Origin: Bacillota bacterium
Lineage (GTDB): Bacteria > Bacillota > Clostridia > Lachnospirales > Lachnospiraceae
DNA: 64,000 bases
Direction: 5' to 3'
Assembly (NCBI GenBank): GCA_023435895.1
Contig: JAEZLH010000033.1
Coordinates: 62,001-126,000 of the forward strand
Shown: positions 43,946 to 53,421 of the stretch, in pieces
Layout of the letters: each line of letters opens with the position of its first letter
How positions within the stretch are numbered: the stretch's first letter is position 1
The notes under the pieces: model-generated
Told to the model about the DNA's origin: nothing
What the model saw: the letters and a program-made list of their open reading frames with translations, nothing else
Database searches by the model: none
Position numbers and translations under genes: made by a program

Positions 43946-44185
43946 ACTATCTTCCTTCCTTTTGTAAAAATATTTTGCTCTTAACTGTAATGGTTCGGAT
44001 GCCAAAAGCCCTGTCATACTATGTTCATAGCAATTCGTACAAGGCAAGGTCTTATGCATATATAAAAATCACTAATGAACTCTGTTTGAAACGAGCTCTT
44101 GCTTCCGAACTCTGTAGAAATATTCAAATTAAATTTTATTTTTAATTATTATTTTCAATCTTCCTTTACAGTATGATACATAATA
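43946..44185. other. Long leader between the esterase promoter and start codon
   Basis: About 260 nt separate the -10 box at 44215-44220 from the esterase start. No gene was recognised; the ORF reading here has no ribosome-binding site. Confidence 0.35.
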
Positions 44186-44242
44186 CAAATAGTCTAATTA
44201 GACTACAGAAGCATATTATACTCTAATTAGACTATTTGTCAA
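44186..44242 (-). promoter_or_regulatory. Promoter flanked by a 17-bp perfect inverted repeat
   Basis: Minus-strand TTGACA (44237-44242) and TATAAT (44215-44220) are 16 bp apart. Arms 44186-44202 and 44222-44238 are exact reverse complements, each containing the palindrome TCTAATTAGA. One arm fills the promoter spacer and the other lies just after the start point, so a repressor dimer pair would block transcription. Confidence 0.75.
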
Positions 44243-44341
44243 ATCCTTTTTATAAATTTCTTTTACGAGCCTTATTCTTACAAACTGTTCATTAAATTAA
44301 TGGCTCTGTCACAACATATTGTTGATATTCATTATAAATTT

Positions 44342-44368
44342 GAGCAGAGCGTAATTTTTGCTCTGCTC
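44342..44368 (-). terminator. 9-bp perfect hairpin after the GNAT gene
   Basis: GAGCAGAGC (44342-44350) pairs with GCTCTGCTC (44360-44368). The sequence after it on the minus strand is AAATTTAT, a poor T tract, so termination is uncertain. Confidence 0.5.
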
Positions 44369-44436
44369 GACTGAAGTATTCATTTAGTTCGCAGAAGACA
44401 AATATTGTATAGGTAGTTTACTGTAGGTTATGCTGA

Positions 44437-44895
44437 TTACCTATGTAGAATGAATTTCTGATGAGGATAATTATGTTCCATTAATAACTCATCTTCAATA
44501 AATCCAAATGTCTTATATAATGCTCTTGGTGCATATCCTTTTTCATCGTTGTCTCTAAAAGTAATAACCCATACATCTTTTTCAACAGATAATACTGACA
44601 GCATTTTTTCAATCATCGCAGAAGCGATTCCCATTCTTCTATGCATTGGGCTTACTGCCATACAGGATAAGCAATTTTGATTATATGAGAATATCATTAC
44701 TCCAACAACAATATCTGTTTGCGTAACACAAATTGCAGATTTGCGGTTAATATTTTTTATAACTGTTTGTCTATATTTTTCAAGTTCTTCGTCAGATTCA
44801 AGTAGCGGAAAATTGTAACGTACAGATGTCACCAATTCCATCCATGAATCCAAGTTATTCATTTTAGCAAAATTAATCTTGTAACCACCTTTCAT
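44437..44895 (-). CDS. GNAT-family acetyltransferase
   Basis: A 152-residue acetyltransferase with the acetyl-CoA loop VSPMHRRMGIASAMIE and the ending YAPRALYKTFGF. It resembles small Clostridial GNATs of unknown substrate. Start supported by GGGAGG 6-7 nt upstream. Confidence 0.88.
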   Translation of the reverse strand: MKGGYKINFAKMNNLDSWMELVTSVRYNFPLLESDEELEKYRQTVIKNINRKSAICVTQTDIVVGVMIFSYNQNCLSCMAVSPMHRRMGIASAMIEKMLSVLSVEKDVWVITFRDNDEKGYAPRALYKTFGFIEDELLMEHNYPHQKFILHR

Positions 44896-45046
44896 AATTG
44901 ACCTCCCTCTCGTATAATCTGTAGTTCGCTATAATAAACAAACACGAATCACTTTCTTAAATACATACTACAGCAAATATCATAATTTATTAGTGTAGGA
45001 AAGGAGTTTATAAAATACTCTCCCTTCCTCCCTATTGTTTCTTTTA

Positions 45047-45652
45047 CTATAATTCCGGGAACAATCTTTCCTTATAGTAAGAATCCGCCATATAGATTGC
45101 ACCAAGCGGATTATGTGCCAGCACACGATCCTTAACAGCAAGAACGGTAACCGGAGCTTGAGAATATTTTATAAATAAAGAATCATGTCCGATGCAAAGC
45201 CCCAGCATTACATTCAAATCCGTCTTCATATCATTCAAATATTGTGCCTGCCCAATGGGATTGCACATAGGAACGGATGAGTTATGTACCCCTATCATAT
45301 CACGGGGCAATGCACCGTTCTTACAAATAATCGTCTCTGTATGAAATCCATGATGCACAAGAACTTTTTCAAATATTTTAGCTTCCTTCGCCAAACCGAT
45401 GCAAAATGCCAAGCCAATGGATTGGTAATTACAGCGTTTTGCGAACTCAATGATTTCCTCCACTCTTGTTTTTTCGCCATATCCTTGGCTTACAATCATT
45501 GCTGCAGCTTCTGCAATTAACAAATTCTGCTCATCCTGATATATTTCCTCCGATAACTGTGTATCTACGTTTAGGCTAGGACATCCTATCGGCGCCTGAT
45601 CCAGTGCTTTACGATTGCATGCATGGTTGGAACACTTTGCACATGTGATCAT
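45047..45652 (-). CDS. DUF1847 protein, probable metal-binding
   Basis: A 201-residue protein of the DUF1847 family: an N-terminal Cys motif ITCAKCSNHAC, then GIGCPS-like PIGCPSLN and later ICKNGALPRDMIGV and MCNPIGQAQYLN, with several conserved Cys. Members are predicted metal-binding proteins of strict anaerobes, function unknown. The ATG at 45652 follows GGGGG by 7 nt; the upstream frame reaches a TTG at 45670. Confidence 0.87.
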   Translation of the reverse strand: MITCAKCSNHACNRKALDQAPIGCPSLNVDTQLSEEIYQDEQNLLIAEAAAMIVSQGYGEKTRVEEIIEFAKRCNYQSIGLAFCIGLAKEAKIFEKVLVHHGFHTETIICKNGALPRDMIGVHNSSVPMCNPIGQAQYLNDMKTDLNVMLGLCIGHDSLFIKYSQAPVTVLAVKDRVLAHNPLGAIYMADSYYKERLFPEL

Positions 45653-45720
45653 TCTATTACCCCCTATCAATATTTTTCAATATTGTAACACATCTGTGAA
45701 CATAAGAAAATCAACTTATG

Positions 45721-47784
45721 CTAACTTGATATTATTAAAGGGGACAGCTTTCCTGTATAGGACACCTCTAACTTATGCATTGCTCTGGTGGTGGCTACAT
45801 ACAACAAGTTTCTATCTAGTTCCGTGTGGTAATTCTCTTCATTGACAAACGGGATAAAGACCTGATCAAATTCAAGTCCTTTCGCCATTTGAATAGAAGT
45901 GATAATAATTCCAGACTTAAACTTTTCTTCCCTGGTACCTAGCAGATGCACTATATCTGTGACTTTCTTTAGCTCTGCATATAATCTCATAGCTTGTTTC
46001 TGACTTTTGCAAAGTATGGCAAAGGAATGGTAGTTCTCCTGATGGTATTCCTTAATCGCGTTCAATATTTGCTCTATTTCATCATCCTCCCCACTACTTT
46101 CATATAATATTACTTCCTTACCATGCCGCTTCACCGGAATAATATTGATAGACGGTGATATTTTTCTTGAGAATTCAGTTATTTCATAGGTAGATCGATA
46201 GCTTCGATTTAATTCTAAACATAACGCTTCTGGAAATATGGTCTGTATCTTCTCCGAAGAGGATGTGCTGTGGGGATTTAGATTTTGATTTCTATCACCC
46301 ATAATGGTAATTTTACATTGAAAAAGCTTCTTAATAATTGCATACTGAATTGGTGAATAATCCTGCATTTCATCGATTAGTAGATGGCGAACATGGCTTA
46401 AATCAACTTTACTGCCTTCAAAATATAGCTTGATATAAATGTAAGGAAAAACATCAGCGTACTCCATCTTCTTTTTCTCCTGATAAAGTTCCTCACATTG
46501 AAAATGCTGAAAGAAATTTCGATATACCTCCATTGAACTTTTGAATAATAGCATCTGTGAAAGTTGCTTTTTAATGCTTGTAGCTATTTTTGCAGAATAT
46601 TTCATTTCGTTTTCTATATAAAGATCTTTTAATCGATAGATTAAGTCCTTTCCCATAAGCTGAATTCGAGTCAGTACAGAGTGATTTTGATAGGATTGAA
46701 AGCGTTTTAAAAGCTCGTCCTTAGATATAATGAAGCCATCAATTTCGATATCGTTAGGAGTAAATATTATGTTGTCTAGCAACCGTTCATACTCCTCTAA
46801 TTGCTTCCAAAATTGAAGGCTGGACTTTTCTCTAATACGATTTTCATATGCATCCTCTTCATGGAGTAGTAATTCCTCCATTTGCTCGGAGTGCGTTTCA
46901 AACTTTATTTTCCCATCCATTAATTCATCTGCAATCTCCTCAAATAATAGTTCAGGAATATTTTCTTCTCCTAGTTCAGGCAATACATTTGAGATATAAT
47001 CCGTAAAAACTTTATTCGGAGATATAATCAGTATATCCTCGGCAGATATTTCACCTCGAAAGCGATATAGTAGAAAAGCAATTCGATGCATGGCGATGGA
47101 ACTTTTCCCCGATCCAGCGCATCCCTGAATGATTAATATTCTTGTATCCTCATCCCTAATAATAGCATTTTGCTCCCGCTGAATGGAGCCGACGATATTT
47201 TTCATCTTTTCATCTGTCGTTTGACTTAATTCCTTTTGTAAGATGTCATCACCGATGCTCAAAGAACTCTCTAGCATATATTCCATCCTACTGTCTATGA
47301 TTTTGTACTGTCTCTTTCTTGTTATCTCACCCTCAATTTTGCCCATTGGAGCCTGATAAAAAGCCTTTCCTTTCTCGAAATCATAATACATCGAAGATAA
47401 AGGCGCTCTCCAATCATAGATTAAATTTTTCCTAGTTCTGTTTTCAGAGAATGAGTGAATGCCGATATAGTATTCTTTTTCTTCTCCCTCACCAAATGCC
47501 TTAAAATCAATTCGACCAAAATAGGGAGATTGAATCATTTTCGTAATTCTTGCCTTTTTTATTTTGGCTTTTTCTCCGAAGTCAATGGCTTCTCCTACTG
47601 CCATACGGTTAGCTGCTTTTTCTGCCAAATCAAGCTGATCGATATTATTCCAGATGTATTTCTTAGTCTCGAGAATTTCTTTGGATGCCTCATCAATTTG
47701 AATATCGACCTCCTTATAAGCTTGCTTCAGCTTTTGGATTACTTCATCCAAATACACTCTTTCTTCTTTTTCCGATCGGTACAT
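45721..47784 (-). CDS. HelD-like UvrD/Rep-family ATPase
   Basis: A 687-residue protein with the plan of HelD, the ATPase that removes stalled or idle RNA polymerase. An N-terminal coiled arm (residues 1-60) comes first, then the family-specific DWRAPLSSMYYD (124-135), Walker A GCAGSGKSS (221-229), a Walker B-type LLIDEMQDYSPIQY and the C-terminal MAKGLEFDQVFIP and LLYVATTRAMHKL. It is shorter than Bacillus HelD (774). Start at 47784 with GGAAAGGGG upstream; an ORF extension to 47874 lacks a ribosome-binding site. Confidence 0.88.
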   Translation of the reverse strand: MYRSEKEERVYLDEVIQKLKQAYKEVDIQIDEASKEILETKKYIWNNIDQLDLAEKAANRMAVGEAIDFGEKAKIKKARITKMIQSPYFGRIDFKAFGEGEEKEYYIGIHSFSENRTRKNLIYDWRAPLSSMYYDFEKGKAFYQAPMGKIEGEITRKRQYKIIDSRMEYMLESSLSIGDDILQKELSQTTDEKMKNIVGSIQREQNAIIRDEDTRILIIQGCAGSGKSSIAMHRIAFLLYRFRGEISAEDILIISPNKVFTDYISNVLPELGEENIPELLFEEIADELMDGKIKFETHSEQMEELLLHEEDAYENRIREKSSLQFWKQLEEYERLLDNIIFTPNDIEIDGFIISKDELLKRFQSYQNHSVLTRIQLMGKDLIYRLKDLYIENEMKYSAKIATSIKKQLSQMLLFKSSMEVYRNFFQHFQCEELYQEKKKMEYADVFPYIYIKLYFEGSKVDLSHVRHLLIDEMQDYSPIQYAIIKKLFQCKITIMGDRNQNLNPHSTSSSEKIQTIFPEALCLELNRSYRSTYEITEFSRKISPSINIIPVKRHGKEVILYESSGEDDEIEQILNAIKEYHQENYHSFAILCKSQKQAMRLYAELKKVTDIVHLLGTREEKFKSGIIITSIQMAKGLEFDQVFIPFVNEENYHTELDRNLLYVATTRAMHKLEVSYTGKLSPLIISS

Positions 47785-47962
47785 ATAGAAAAACCCCTTT
47801 CCTAAAACAATGTAGTAAATGTTTAAAGTACGATATTGTTCTGTCTTCCATCCTATTTGATAGCCGAATAGCAAGCCTGAGCAATAACAAACTACTAATG
47901 ATTCTAGAGGGAAATTAAAAAATTACTAGACTTTTTATATTCTGAATGTTACTATATTGTAA

Positions 47963-47984
47963 TAGTGCGCCCCTAAGCGCACTA
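47963..47984. terminator. Short perfect hairpin between SDR and HelD genes
   Basis: TAGTGCGC (47963-47970) pairs with GCGCACTA (47977-47984). On the plus strand TCGTTTTG follows; on the minus strand no T run is seen. It is located 13 bp after the SDR stop. Confidence 0.5.
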
Positions 47985-47996
47985 TCGTTTTGTAAA

Positions 47997-48863
47997 TTAT
48001 TGGTTATTCCCTATGTTAATTCCACTATAATCAGCTACCAAATATTTCGTCAGTTCATAAAGACGTTTGGCGTTGTTAACATCAAATATTTCGTCAGTTA
48101 ACTCTACTAATTTAGAACGATTCCAAGCAATAAGAGGTTGATTTGGTGGGGTATCAATTAATTCAATAATTGGTTTTATACTCTTCTCGACTGACTGTGC
48201 AAAAAGCGTTGCCAATACTTTCATTATACTTCTTATTGGTTGTTTCATATGTCCTAATCCACTGTTGGTATATCCGGGATGGTTGAGCACAAATTTTATC
48301 TTTCCACCTTTATGATTTTCTGCATAACCTACCCCTTGTAAGTCATTCGCGCAATTAGCTTGTTTCATTGCAGTCAATAAGCTATATTTCTTAATAAGCG
48401 TCATATCTTCCCAATGCATCTTTCCTTTTATTACACCGGTCCCTCCTAGACTAACTATAATCGGGTCTTCTCCCTTTTCCAATAATTCCGTTAATCCATA
48501 ACTTAATATAAATCGACTTACATAATATAAGGATAAGGTACCTTCAAAACCATCTTCTGTCTCTACACGCATTGGAAAAGGTTTCATTGCTGTAAGTATC
48601 AATGCATCCAGCCTTTTATGCGTTGCTTTAATTTCTTTGACTACCCGGTAATTCTCACTAACCGACATTAAATCTGCTTGAATAAAGCGCAATCGATTGG
48701 CGGCTCCAAGTTTCTCAGCCTCCTTCCTAAGTTCCATTCCTCTGGCTGATGTACTCCCAATTACTGTAACATTACAGCCCAAGCTTAAATAATGCATTGC
48801 AATTCCTTTGCCCATTCCAGTTGTTCCACCTGCAACAACAATATCTGTTATCCTAGTATTCAT
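47997..48863 (-). CDS. SDR-fold protein with altered catalytic lysine
   Basis: A 288-residue SDR of the retinol-dehydrogenase-like type, with cofactor loop GGTTGMGKG (12-20) and SLGGTG. The active-site Tyr160 is followed by YSLLT: the family Lys at Tyr+4 (YxxxK) is Thr164, with Lys167 three residues on. Activity may be lost or changed. Start at 48863, 7 nt after AGGAGG. It is divergent from a TetR gene and likely under its control. Confidence 0.85.
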   Translation of the reverse strand: MNTRITDIVVAGGTTGMGKGIAMHYLSLGCNVTVIGSTSARGMELRKEAEKLGAANRLRFIQADLMSVSENYRVVKEIKATHKRLDALILTAMKPFPMRVETEDGFEGTLSLYYVSRFILSYGLTELLEKGEDPIIVSLGGTGVIKGKMHWEDMTLIKKYSLLTAMKQANCANDLQGVGYAENHKGGKIKFVLNHPGYTNSGLGHMKQPIRSIMKVLATLFAQSVEKSIKPIIELIDTPPNQPLIAWNRSKLVELTDEIFDVNNAKRLYELTKYLVADYSGINIGNNQ

Positions 48864-49079
48864 CTTGACTCCTCCTATTTCATTCATGCTAATCAATAAT
48901 TGTTGACTAAACTACATCTGTATATTAAGATAATACTTAACTATTAATATCAAAGCAATAATCAGATTCATCAAACTGTAGGATAGACGACAAAATACGA
49001 AAAATGATGTTTTGAGTCATTTTTGAATAATTCAATATAATTGGATTATGTTGATGCTTCCTATTTATAAGGAGATAAA

Positions 49080-49673
49080 ATGGCCGAACTGATTAATCCA
49101 AATGATCCACGCGCAAAAAGAACACGTAAATTCCTCCAGCAAGCTTTTTTAGATTTACTTAATCAAAAAGATTTTGAGAACATCTCTGTTCAAGACATCG
49201 CTGACAGAGCTGAAATGAATCGAACGACCTTCTACAGCCACTTTCAGGATAAATATGAATTACTAGATATGACCCTAAGTATGATTTTTTCTGAAATCTT
49301 AACAAAATGGTTTCCTGGTAACAAGGAATTTGATGAGAATACTCTTATTCGAAATCTGATCCTTGCATTGTGCGAATGGCATACTGAATTAGGGGAACGC
49401 ATCAGCCGCAAATCTTCTCTTTCGCCCTATATTGATGGGAGCACGAAAAACCAGCTTTATAACGTAATATTATCTTGCTTACAGCAACTATCCGACGATG
49501 CTCAAAATGAACGACGACTAGAAATTATTTCAATCATGCTAAGTTCCTCTATTTGTGACCTTGTGCTTCATTGGAAAAGGAGTCGAACATCAGAAACACC
49601 TGAGGAGTTAATTACACATGTATTGCCATATATCATCCCTGTTCTTCATGCTATTAATTTGGATGTAGAGTAA
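49080..49673 (+). CDS. TetR-family transcriptional regulator
   Basis: A 197-residue TetR protein (FENISVQDIADRAEMNRTTFYSHFQDKYELLDM) with a C-terminal domain of the TetR_C_7 kind (GSTKNQLYNVILSCLQQLS). AAGGAG precedes the ATG by 6 nt. It is divergent from the SDR-fold gene across 216 bp and probably controls it. Confidence 0.92.
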   Translation: MAELINPNDPRAKRTRKFLQQAFLDLLNQKDFENISVQDIADRAEMNRTTFYSHFQDKYELLDMTLSMIFSEILTKWFPGNKEFDENTLIRNLILALCEWHTELGERISRKSSLSPYIDGSTKNQLYNVILSCLQQLSDDAQNERRLEIISIMLSSSICDLVLHWKRSRTSETPEELITHVLPYIIPVLHAINLDVE

Positions 49674-49706
49674 AAGACCCCTAATATAGACTCAAAAGTC
49701 CTTATT

Positions 49707-49751
49707 ATAAAAAAGTCCTTGCTAATACGAATTATGTATTAACAAGGACTT
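49707..49751 (-). terminator. Terminator of the lactate operon
   Basis: A 16-position stem with one mismatch (arms 49736-49751 and 49713-49728), followed on the minus strand by TTTTTT. It lies about 120 bp after the dehydrogenase stop and near the end of the convergent TetR gene. Confidence 0.85.
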
Positions 49752-49868
49752 CTGACTTCCATATGAAGTTCTAAAATCTTTTTTCAACAAATCTTTTTAT
49801 AACTTACAATAAATTATCCTAATTCATAGAAAGAACAAGTTTCTCTTACTGATAAATAACTACTGCTT

Positions 49869-51272
49869 CTACATCTGGCATACTTTATGAGGATTTAAGA
49901 TATTCTTCGGATCAAAGGCTCTTTTAATTCCTCTCATAATTTCTACCGTTGCAGGATCCATGGATTCCATAAGGTAGGATTTCTTAGCATAGCCGATACC
50001 GTGCTCACCGGATACCTGACCGCTTAATTCCCTGGCCTTACCATAAATCTTATCCATAGCCGCTTTCATCTTGGTTTCCCATTCCTCATGGCTTAAGTCA
50101 TCCTTAAGAATGTAGGCATGAAGATTACCGTCTCCTGCATGTCCAAAGCTCTTAATTCTGATGTCTACTTCTTCATATAAGCCATGGATATATTCCACCA
50201 TTTCATTGACAGAGCCTCTCGGAACTACGACGTCAACCTCATCCATATAGGTGGTAGATCCTTTGATTGCCTCAAGGAATGCTCCTCTTGCCTTCCATAT
50301 AGAATCTTCTCTTTCATTGGTATCGGAGATCAGAATATCGATTGCTCCCTGATCTAAGCAGATCTGAGCTACATTAGCATAATCCTTTTCAATCTCTTCT
50401 GTGGAATTACCATCAAATTTTAATAAAAGGTACGCATCTGCACTGTTATCCGGAAATTTCTTGCCCAAATATTTTTCCGCATCCAAAATTACTTCTCTCT
50501 GCATAAATTCTATGGCTGTGGGAATGGATTTGGACTTAATAATAAAAGGTACGGTACGAATTGCTTGTTCTAAAGAGGGGAAAGGAATCAGGAGACTGAT
50601 TGCTTTCTTTGGTAATGGAAGAAGCTTTAAGGTTGCTTTTGTTATAATACCCAAGGTTCCCTCCGAGCCTACCATCAGGTCCTTCATGGCATATCCGGTA
50701 CTATTCTTAACAACTTTTCCACCAAATTCTACAATTTTACCATCCGGCAGAACCACTTCAAGTCCTCTTACGTAATCTCTGGTTACTCCGTATTTTACTG
50801 CTCTCATGCCGCCTGCGTTGGTACTGATATTACCTCCGATGGTTGCAGATTTTTCACCGGGATCCGGAGGGTAGAACAGATCTCTGTCCTGTACGTAAGC
50901 GGAAAGTTCCATAAGTAAAACGCCGGGTTCAACGGTTATGGTAAGATTGTTTTCATCCAGTTCTAAGAACTTATTCATCAGACTGGTATCCAGCATAATT
51001 CCATGCTCAATTGCTACCGAAGCACCAACCAGACCGGTACCGGAACCACGGGGAGTGACCGGAATATTGTTCTCATAAGCGTATTTCATTATTGAAGATA
51101 CTTCTTCTGTAGATAATACCTTTACTACAACATCGGGAAAACTAACAGTATCACTTAATTCATCATGGCTGTATTCCTCATTGATATCCTCTCCGTAGAG
51201 AATTCTCTCTGTATCCTTTATAATTGCCACAATTTCATTTAAATCGTTCTTGTCTATTCTCTTATAGCTCAT
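49869..51272 (-). CDS. lctD: FAD-dependent lactate dehydrogenase (GlcD family), Etf-linked
   Basis: A 467-residue flavoprotein with an FAD_binding_4 domain (VTPRGSGTGLVGASVA, ATIGGNISTNAGGMRAVKYG) and an FAD-oxidase C domain ending SGEHGIGYAKKSYL. With the adjacent EtfA/EtfB genes this matches LctD of the Acetobacterium woodii Ldh-Etf complex, which oxidises lactate with NAD+ while consuming reduced ferredoxin. The isomer used cannot be read from sequence. Start at 51272, 6 nt after GGAGG; the ATG at 51284 overlaps that site. Confidence 0.87.
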   Translation of the reverse strand: MSYKRIDKNDLNEIVAIIKDTERILYGEDINEEYSHDELSDTVSFPDVVVKVLSTEEVSSIMKYAYENNIPVTPRGSGTGLVGASVAIEHGIMLDTSLMNKFLELDENNLTITVEPGVLLMELSAYVQDRDLFYPPDPGEKSATIGGNISTNAGGMRAVKYGVTRDYVRGLEVVLPDGKIVEFGGKVVKNSTGYAMKDLMVGSEGTLGIITKATLKLLPLPKKAISLLIPFPSLEQAIRTVPFIIKSKSIPTAIEFMQREVILDAEKYLGKKFPDNSADAYLLLKFDGNSTEEIEKDYANVAQICLDQGAIDILISDTNEREDSIWKARGAFLEAIKGSTTYMDEVDVVVPRGSVNEMVEYIHGLYEEVDIRIKSFGHAGDGNLHAYILKDDLSHEEWETKMKAAMDKIYGKARELSGQVSGEHGIGYAKKSYLMESMDPATVEIMRGIKRAFDPKNILNPHKVCQM

Positions 51273-51311
51273 AATATCCTCCATTTTCTTCAGACCTGAC
51301 TCCTTGCCGGA

Positions 51312-52508
51312 TTATGCTCTTAACTTTTTATTTTCTTTTATCTGAGAAATCAAACTTGGAATGATTTCATATAAATCACCAACCATGCAATAATGTGCTG
51401 TTTTAAAGATTGGTGCATTCTCATCCTTATTAATCGCAATAATCTGTTCGGAGTTATTCATGCCGGCTGTAAACTGTACCGAGCCGGATACACCGCAAGT
51501 AATGATCAACTTCGGTCTTACTGTACGTCCGCTTAAGCCCACCTGGCATTTTGATCCAAGCCATCCAGCTTCCATAACCGGTCTGGTACATGCAAGTTGT
51601 CCGCCAAGTAAATCAGCTAGCTCTTGCAACATGTTAAGATCTTCTTCCTTCTTAACACCTCTTCCGGCTACGATCAGGACTTCGGAAGCTTCAATGAACT
51701 GCTCTTTTTCTTTTGCAATAATGTCAAGTACGGATACCTTACTGGTTAATTCTGTGGAGTCGATGTCACAAGAAACGATTTCTCCACGTGCTACATCCTG
51801 TCTCTCCGGTGCATTCATAACCTTATAACGTACAGTCGCCATCTGAGGTCTGTTATTAGGTGTTAATATCTGTGCCATAATATTTCCGCCAAATGCAGGT
51901 CTAATCTGAACCAAATCTGTATTCTCTTTGATATCAAGAATAGTACAATCTGCAGTTAATCCTGTTTTTAGTTTTGCAGCTACTCTAGGAGCCAGCTGTC
52001 TGCCCACTGTGGTAGCACCCATTAATATAGCAGTAGGTTTGATATTTTCTACAAAGTCTGCAAACACTTTGGTATAAGGCTCCATTTTGAAGCGATCAAG
52101 TTCTTCCTTATCGTATACAAATACCTTGTCTACTTCATAATGAAGCAGTTCTTCACATTGTGATCCGATATTATGACCCATCATTAAAGCATATACCGGG
52201 TGACCTACTTTATTCGCTAGCTCTTTTGCTTTCCCAATCAATTCATACGTAACCGGATGGATTACACCATCAATGTGATCTACATAAACAGCAATTCCCT
52301 TCCACTGTTCCTTATCGATTGCTTCCACTCTTTCTTCTACGTATTCTATAGCACCCTGAGGGCCTTTCTTCACACATAACTTACACATTTTACAAGCCGC
52401 ATTGATTACCAATTGATTATCCTTTTCTTCAATTGCACCAAAGGGACATATTTTAATCAGCTCCTGGATATTGCCGACTTTCTCCTGATTTACGATTAAC
52501 TTAGCCAT
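51312..52508 (-). CDS. etfA: Electron transfer flavoprotein alpha subunit with N-terminal ferredoxin domain
   Basis: A 398-residue EtfA. Residues 1-60 hold one 4Fe-4S site (Cys21, Cys39, Cys42, Cys45), absent from ordinary EtfA. The ETF domain follows, with the FAD signature VAGRGVKKEEDL, VGLSGRTVRPKLIITCGVSGSVQFTAGM. The ferredoxin extension and the lactate dehydrogenase neighbour are as in LctC of A. woodii and point to electron bifurcation/confurcation. It lies 12 bp after etfB. Confidence 0.93.
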   Translation of the reverse strand: MAKLIVNQEKVGNIQELIKICPFGAIEEKDNQLVINAACKMCKLCVKKGPQGAIEYVEERVEAIDKEQWKGIAVYVDHIDGVIHPVTYELIGKAKELANKVGHPVYALMMGHNIGSQCEELLHYEVDKVFVYDKEELDRFKMEPYTKVFADFVENIKPTAILMGATTVGRQLAPRVAAKLKTGLTADCTILDIKENTDLVQIRPAFGGNIMAQILTPNNRPQMATVRYKVMNAPERQDVARGEIVSCDIDSTELTSKVSVLDIIAKEKEQFIEASEVLIVAGRGVKKEEDLNMLQELADLLGGQLACTRPVMEAGWLGSKCQVGLSGRTVRPKLIITCGVSGSVQFTAGMNNSEQIIAINKDENAPIFKTAHYCMVGDLYEIIPSLISQIKENKKLRA

Positions 52509-52520
52509 TATTCATCCTCC

Positions 52521-53309
52521 TTAAGCAAATTTCAATTCTTTCAGCTTATTCAACAATTGTTCGGTCAGTTCTGTACTATCTCCGTTCCATACTTCCCTAT
52601 GGTTATTCACCTGAGGAGGGAAGATACGTTCTACCTGTGTAGGAGAACCATTTAGTCCGTAGTGCTTCTCTTCCTGATCCTCTAGATCTGCCAAAGAGAT
52701 TATCTTGATCTCTCTGTTCTTTGTTTCCTGCTTCTTAATGAAGGAAGGAAGTCGTGGAATGAAAATATCTTTATCAACCGCTAATAAGCAAGGATATTGA
52801 ATTTCAGCAATTTCTACTTCGTCGGTCAAATCCATCTCAACTACCATAGAGCCTTCTTTTAACTCAACTACTTTAGAAACATTGGATAAGCTGGGAATAT
52901 CAAGCCACTGTGCAACCTCGGGTCCTACTTGAGCAGTATCTCCATCGGTTGTTTGTTTTCCGCAAAGGATTAAGTCATATTCACCTGACTTTTTGATACC
53001 CTGGAATATGGTATAGCTGGTTGCTAATACATCTGCACCGCCGAATTTTCGATCGGATAACAGAATGCCTTCGTCCACACCCATGGCAAATGCCTCTTTG
53101 ATTACACTTAAAGCCTGATTGGGTCCCATACTTAATGCGGTAATGGTACCTCCCAATTGCTCTTTTATTCTGAGTGCAGTCTCGATTGCATATAAATCAT
53201 AAGGATTCATCTTGGATTCTACACCATTTCTTTTTAATACTCCGGTAACCGGATCCACCTCAACCTTATTACTGTCAGGTACCTGCTTAATACATACTAA
53301 AATATTCAT
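52521..53309 (-). CDS. etfB: Electron transfer flavoprotein beta subunit
   Basis: A 262-residue EtfB with ICVKQVPDSNKV-like opening, GSK-type LCGKQTTDGDTAQVGPEVAQWL and an NAD(H)-linked FAD site expected for bifurcating ETFs. It forms the EtfAB heterodimer with its neighbour and docks with the lactate dehydrogenase. AAAGGAG lies 6-7 nt before the start. Confidence 0.93.
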   Translation of the reverse strand: MNILVCIKQVPDSNKVEVDPVTGVLKRNGVESKMNPYDLYAIETALRIKEQLGGTITALSMGPNQALSVIKEAFAMGVDEGILLSDRKFGGADVLATSYTIFQGIKKSGEYDLILCGKQTTDGDTAQVGPEVAQWLDIPSLSNVSKVVELKEGSMVVEMDLTDEVEIAEIQYPCLLAVDKDIFIPRLPSFIKKQETKNREIKIISLADLEDQEEKHYGLNGSPTQVERIFPPQVNNHREVWNGDSTELTEQLLNKLKELKFA

Positions 53310-53421
53310 CTCATTACTCCTTTACAAATGATGGCTAGTTTTTCAGTAAATCATTTCTATCAGGCAATATGCCATTTCATACTGTAACTATTAAATAAAA
53401 TTTTTTATGAGTTAACCTATA

